Source: Balneolaceae bacterium (GTDB taxonomy: Bacteria > Bacteroidota > Rhodothermia > Balneolales > Balneolaceae). From it: a DNA stretch of 8,440 nucleotides. How positions within the stretch are numbered: position 1 is the first letter of the stretch; each line of letters starts with the position of its first letter. The notes below the pieces were generated by a model that saw nothing but the letters and a program-made list of their open reading frames with translations, was not told the DNA's origin and searched no databases. Shown piece after piece: positions 6,323-8,440 of the stretch. A program made the position numbers and the translations under genes. The stretch spans positions 1 through 8,440 of the forward strand of contig SLAU01000278.1 in NCBI GenBank assembly GCA_007126675.1, read 5' to 3'.

Positions 6323-6799
6323 ATGAGTCTTTTTTTAGAAGAGCATAAAAAATTTCTGCTGTTACTGGTAAAGTATAAGGTGGATTTTATTTTGATCGGA
6401 GGATATGCGGTTATTTATCATGGTTATGAACGCACTACTGGCGACATGGACTTATGGCTGAAACCAGATAATGACAATCGGACAAAATTTATTGCTGCGT
6501 TAACTGAACACGGAGTTGTAGATGAACATCTTGAAAAAATTCGATCTCTGGATTTTACCCGGCCTCAGGCACTACATTTTGGCGAAAAACCTAATCAAAT
6601 GGAATTTCTGACATTTTCTCAGGGATTGGATTTTGAAGAAGCATACATGAAAAAAGAAATCATTGAACTTGAAGGAAAACAGATTCCCGTTCTGAATTTT
6701 GAAGATCTTATTGTTACGAAAATGCTCCTCGGCAGGCCCCAGGATAAAGCCGATGTAGATAGACTCAAAAAGATTCAACAGTTTCGAAACAGTAAATAA
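6323..6799 (+). CDS. Minimal nucleotidyltransferase of the AbiEii/DUF6036 type
   Basis: A 158-residue protein with the polymerase-beta-like nucleotidyltransferase core: helix then strand VDFILIGGYAVIYHGYERTT (20-39), where Gly26-Gly27 is the nucleotide-binding turn, followed by the metal-binding pair Asp41 and Asp43 in GDMDLWL. The expected third acidic residue is Glu94 in NQMEFLTF, where relatives often carry Asp. The downstream GLDFEEAY (101-108), LNFEDLIVTK (124-133) and GRPQDKADVDRLKKI (137-151) are typical of stand-alone nucleotidyltransferases related to AbiEii toxins. Known relatives transfer nucleotides to RNA or protein; the substrate here is unknown. It is much shorter than full AbiEii toxins, so it is essentially the catalytic domain alone. 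The cytoplasm is the expected location. It follows the 80-residue gene by six bases, suggesting a toxin-antitoxin-like or enzyme-partner pair. The frame is intact, so there is no sign of decay. GC is low relative to uvrA and the DAHP synthase gene, consistent with transfer. Confidence 0.85.
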   Translation: MSLFLEEHKKFLLLLVKYKVDFILIGGYAVIYHGYERTTGDMDLWLKPDNDNRTKFIAALTEHGVVDEHLEKIRSLDFTRPQALHFGEKPNQMEFLTFSQGLDFEEAYMKKEIIELEGKQIPVLNFEDLIVTKMLLGRPQDKADVDRLKKIQQFRNSK

Positions 6800-6888
6800 C
6801 CCTGTATCTGTCAAACAGAGATGGCAGGCAACTGATGGAAGTGATATTTGCAGATGGTAAAATCATTGCTTTTAATACCTCCGATTAG
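6796..6888 (+). pseudogene. Short coding-like relic between the cassette and the DAHP synthase gene
   Basis: An open stretch without a good start reads TLYLSNRDGRQ, then LMEVIFADGKIIAFNTSD before TAG (6886-6888); the only ATG (6835) would give 17 residues. The 'FADGK' strand pattern looks protein-like and weakly recalls the beta-rich DUF2442 type, but the piece is far too short to assign. It may be a remnant of a lost gene or chance. Confidence 0.15.
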
Positions 6889-6914
6889 ACGCAGTTCCCA
6901 TTTCTCCGGCACCC

Positions 6915-6943
6915 ATTACATGGTTTATCGAAAATGATATAAT
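6915..6943 (+). promoter_or_regulatory. Predicted promoter of the DAHP synthase gene
   Basis: ATTACA (6915-6920), exactly 17 bases, then a perfect TATAAT (6938-6943) gives four of six and six of six matches to the sigma-70 consensus. Transcription would begin near 6950, leaving a leader of about 55 bases before the ATG at 7006. The leader contains no obvious hairpin or leader peptide rich in Phe, Tyr or Trp codons, so attenuation control is not supported. A second TTGAAC at 6948-6953 lacks a matching -10 box. Confidence 0.4.
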
Positions 6944-7005
6944 TTTTTTGAACCCTGAATGTTCATATCTTTCAGGCTTATTCAAAATTTATAAAAAAGA
7001 AGTAT

Positions 7006-8403
7006 ATGTCACCCAACGCCAGAACGGCAAATCCCATAAATGTCACTGAACCGGTAAAAAAAGGTGAGTGGCATCCATTATCATGGAATACGAAACCGAT
7101 CGAGCAGCTGCCTCCTTACCCGGATACCGAGCAGCTCGAAGCAGCTTTTAATGAGTTAAAAAGTCTGCCGCCCCTGATCACTTCATGGGAAATTGAAGCC
7201 CTGAAGGATAAACTGGCAGCAGTTTCAAGAGGAGAGTCATTTTTGCTGCAGGGCGGAGATTGTGCAGAAACGTTTGATGCGTGTAAATCAACCAAGATTG
7301 TAAATCTGCTGAAGGTACTTTTGCAGATGAGTTTCATCCTGGTTCACGAAATGGGTACGCCTGTTGTGCGTGTTGGCCGGATTGCGGGACAATATGCCAA
7401 ACCAAGATCTAAAGATTTTGAGGTTATCGACGGCAAAAAAATTCTCAATTACCGGGGTGATTTAATTAACAGCTACGAACAGAACGCTGTTGCACGTACA
7501 CCCGATCCGCAGAGAATGCTGGAAGCTTACAATAAAGCCGGGCTGACTCTCAATTTCCTGAGGGCGCTTTCTGATGAAGGTTTTGCCGATCTGCAGCACC
7601 CCGAGCAGTGGGAGCTCGACTTCATGAAGAACAATGAGTATTACAAGGATTATGTAGCGATGGTGAACTCTATTCATAAAGCGATTAACTTTATGGAGAC
7701 GATTACACCAAATACATTTAATACTCTGCACAAGGTTGATCTGTATACGTCGCACGAAGCGCTGAACCTGTATTATGATTCTGCCCAAACAAGAAAAGTG
7801 CCGCGCAAGAGCGACTGGTTTAATCTGAGCAGTCATATGGTTTGGGTGGGCAACAGAACACGTGATATTGACGGCGCTCATGTTGAATACTTAAAAGGTA
7901 TTGCGAATCCGATCGGCATTAAAGTAGGGCCGCCCTTTGAAATTGATGATATTCTGAAGCTGATTGAAACTCTGAATCCAAATCATGAAGCCGGTAAAAT
8001 AGTACTGATCACCAGGATGGGTGTGGATGAGGTGGAATCGATGTTATCACCGCTTATCAAAGCCGTTAAAAAAGAGGGGCATCCGGTGATATGGAGCTGC
8101 GACCCGATGCATGGTAATACGTTTTCAACAAACAGCAGCATCAAAACAAGGCGATTTGGTGATATTCTGGATGAGATAAGATCTACTTTTGCCGTTCACA
8201 GGGCAGAAGGCAGTTACCTTGGCGGTGTTCATCTTGAGCTGACCGGTGATAATGTAACCGAATGTGTTGGCGGCGCTAACGGGTTAAGCGAAAAAGGCCT
8301 CGATACCAATTACGAAACTTATTGCGATCCCCGCCTTAATTACGAACAAAGCCTTGAAATGGCATTTCTTGTAGCCAAAGAGTGGAACAAGAGTTACCGG
8401 TGA
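7006..8403 (+). CDS. Class II 3-deoxy-D-arabino-heptulosonate 7-phosphate (DAHP) synthase
   Basis: A complete 465-residue class II (plant/mycobacterial-type) DAHP synthase, joining phosphoenolpyruvate and erythrose 4-phosphate in the first step of the shikimate pathway, in the cytoplasm. The metal ligands align with those of the Mycobacterium tuberculosis enzyme: Cys86 in GGDCAE, His369 in CDPMHGN, Glu411 in GGVHLELTG and Asp441 in YCDPRLN. Substrate-binding basic residues are also present: Arg125 in RVGRIAGQ, Arg284 and Arg286 in GNRTRD, Lys306 in IKVGPP and Arg337 in TRMG. The usual GERTR reads GNRTR, with Asn283 in place of Glu. The N-terminal segment before the barrel (about 21-80) is present; in mycobacteria it contributes to assembly and aromatic amino-acid feedback, which is not predictable here. 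The start is ATG at 7006 with only a weak purine-rich AAGAAG upstream. No other shikimate gene is in view, so it is probably transcribed alone from the TATAAT-containing promoter. Gene names vary (aroF, aroG, aroH), so none is assigned. Confidence 0.97.
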   Translation: MSPNARTANPINVTEPVKKGEWHPLSWNTKPIEQLPPYPDTEQLEAAFNELKSLPPLITSWEIEALKDKLAAVSRGESFLLQGGDCAETFDACKSTKIVNLLKVLLQMSFILVHEMGTPVVRVGRIAGQYAKPRSKDFEVIDGKKILNYRGDLINSYEQNAVARTPDPQRMLEAYNKAGLTLNFLRALSDEGFADLQHPEQWELDFMKNNEYYKDYVAMVNSIHKAINFMETITPNTFNTLHKVDLYTSHEALNLYYDSAQTRKVPRKSDWFNLSSHMVWVGNRTRDIDGAHVEYLKGIANPIGIKVGPPFEIDDILKLIETLNPNHEAGKIVLITRMGVDEVESMLSPLIKAVKKEGHPVIWSCDPMHGNTFSTNSSIKTRRFGDILDEIRSTFAVHRAEGSYLGGVHLELTGDNVTECVGGANGLSEKGLDTNYETYCDPRLNYEQSLEMAFLVAKEWNKSYR

Positions 8404-8440
8404 GATAGATTTGTGACCTTCATTTAATGCTGACAAATCA

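Noticed and set aside
6074..6799. Classical AbiE system or HEPN-MNT pair
   Set aside because: The upstream protein is only 80 residues with no winged-helix AbiEi features and no HEPN Rx4-6H motif, and the nucleotidyltransferase is much shorter than AbiEii.
6807..6819. Hairpin TCTGT-CAA-ACAGA after the nucleotidyltransferase as a terminator
   Set aside because: The stem is only five base pairs and no T-run follows.
7462..7881. 139-codon minus-strand frame inside the DAHP synthase gene
   Set aside because: It is opposite a well-conserved enzyme and carries no recognisable domain or upstream signals.

Overview
The window looks like chromosomal DNA from a member of the Bacteroidota/Rhodothermota/Balneolota assemblage; this is inference. 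The basis is separate secD and secF genes (Bacteroidia usually carry a fused secDF), a UvrA with a Bacteroidota-like N-terminal zinc region, a class II DAHP synthase, mid-40s GC in the core genes, and Shine-Dalgarno sites that are mostly weak or absent. No RNA gene, CRISPR array or intact mobile element is visible.

Layout. Positions 1-2567 (minus strand) are a protein-export unit: an unrecognised 185-residue membrane-anchored protein, then secD, then the first 22 codons of secF, which runs off the left edge. A promoter-like pair lies directly upstream of the first gene. Positions 2568-2890 are a gene-free spacer with an IS-end-like 17-mer and an 88-bp REP-like nest of palindromes. Positions 2891-5728 (minus) are a full-length uvrA (excision-repair ATPase) starting at TTG. 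Positions 5729-6073 are the divergent spacer between uvrA and the plus-strand genes. Positions 6074-6799 (plus) are a tight two-gene cassette: an 80-residue acidic protein and a 158-residue minimal nucleotidyltransferase of the AbiEii/DUF6036 kind. After a 206-bp spacer with a plausible promoter and a short coding-like relic, positions 7006-8403 (plus) encode a complete class II DAHP synthase, the entry step of aromatic amino-acid synthesis.

How the genes work together. The secD-secF pair forms one export complex, and the 185-residue protein may be made with it. uvrA and the DAHP synthase gene are stand-alone housekeeping genes. The two-gene cassette between them is the accessory part: sampled lines are lower in GC (about 32-37% against 42-58% in flanking genes), its genes are 6 bp apart, and it resembles a toxin-antitoxin-like nucleotidyltransferase module. 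It is the best candidate in this window for an undescribed system, but its function cannot be settled from sequence alone.
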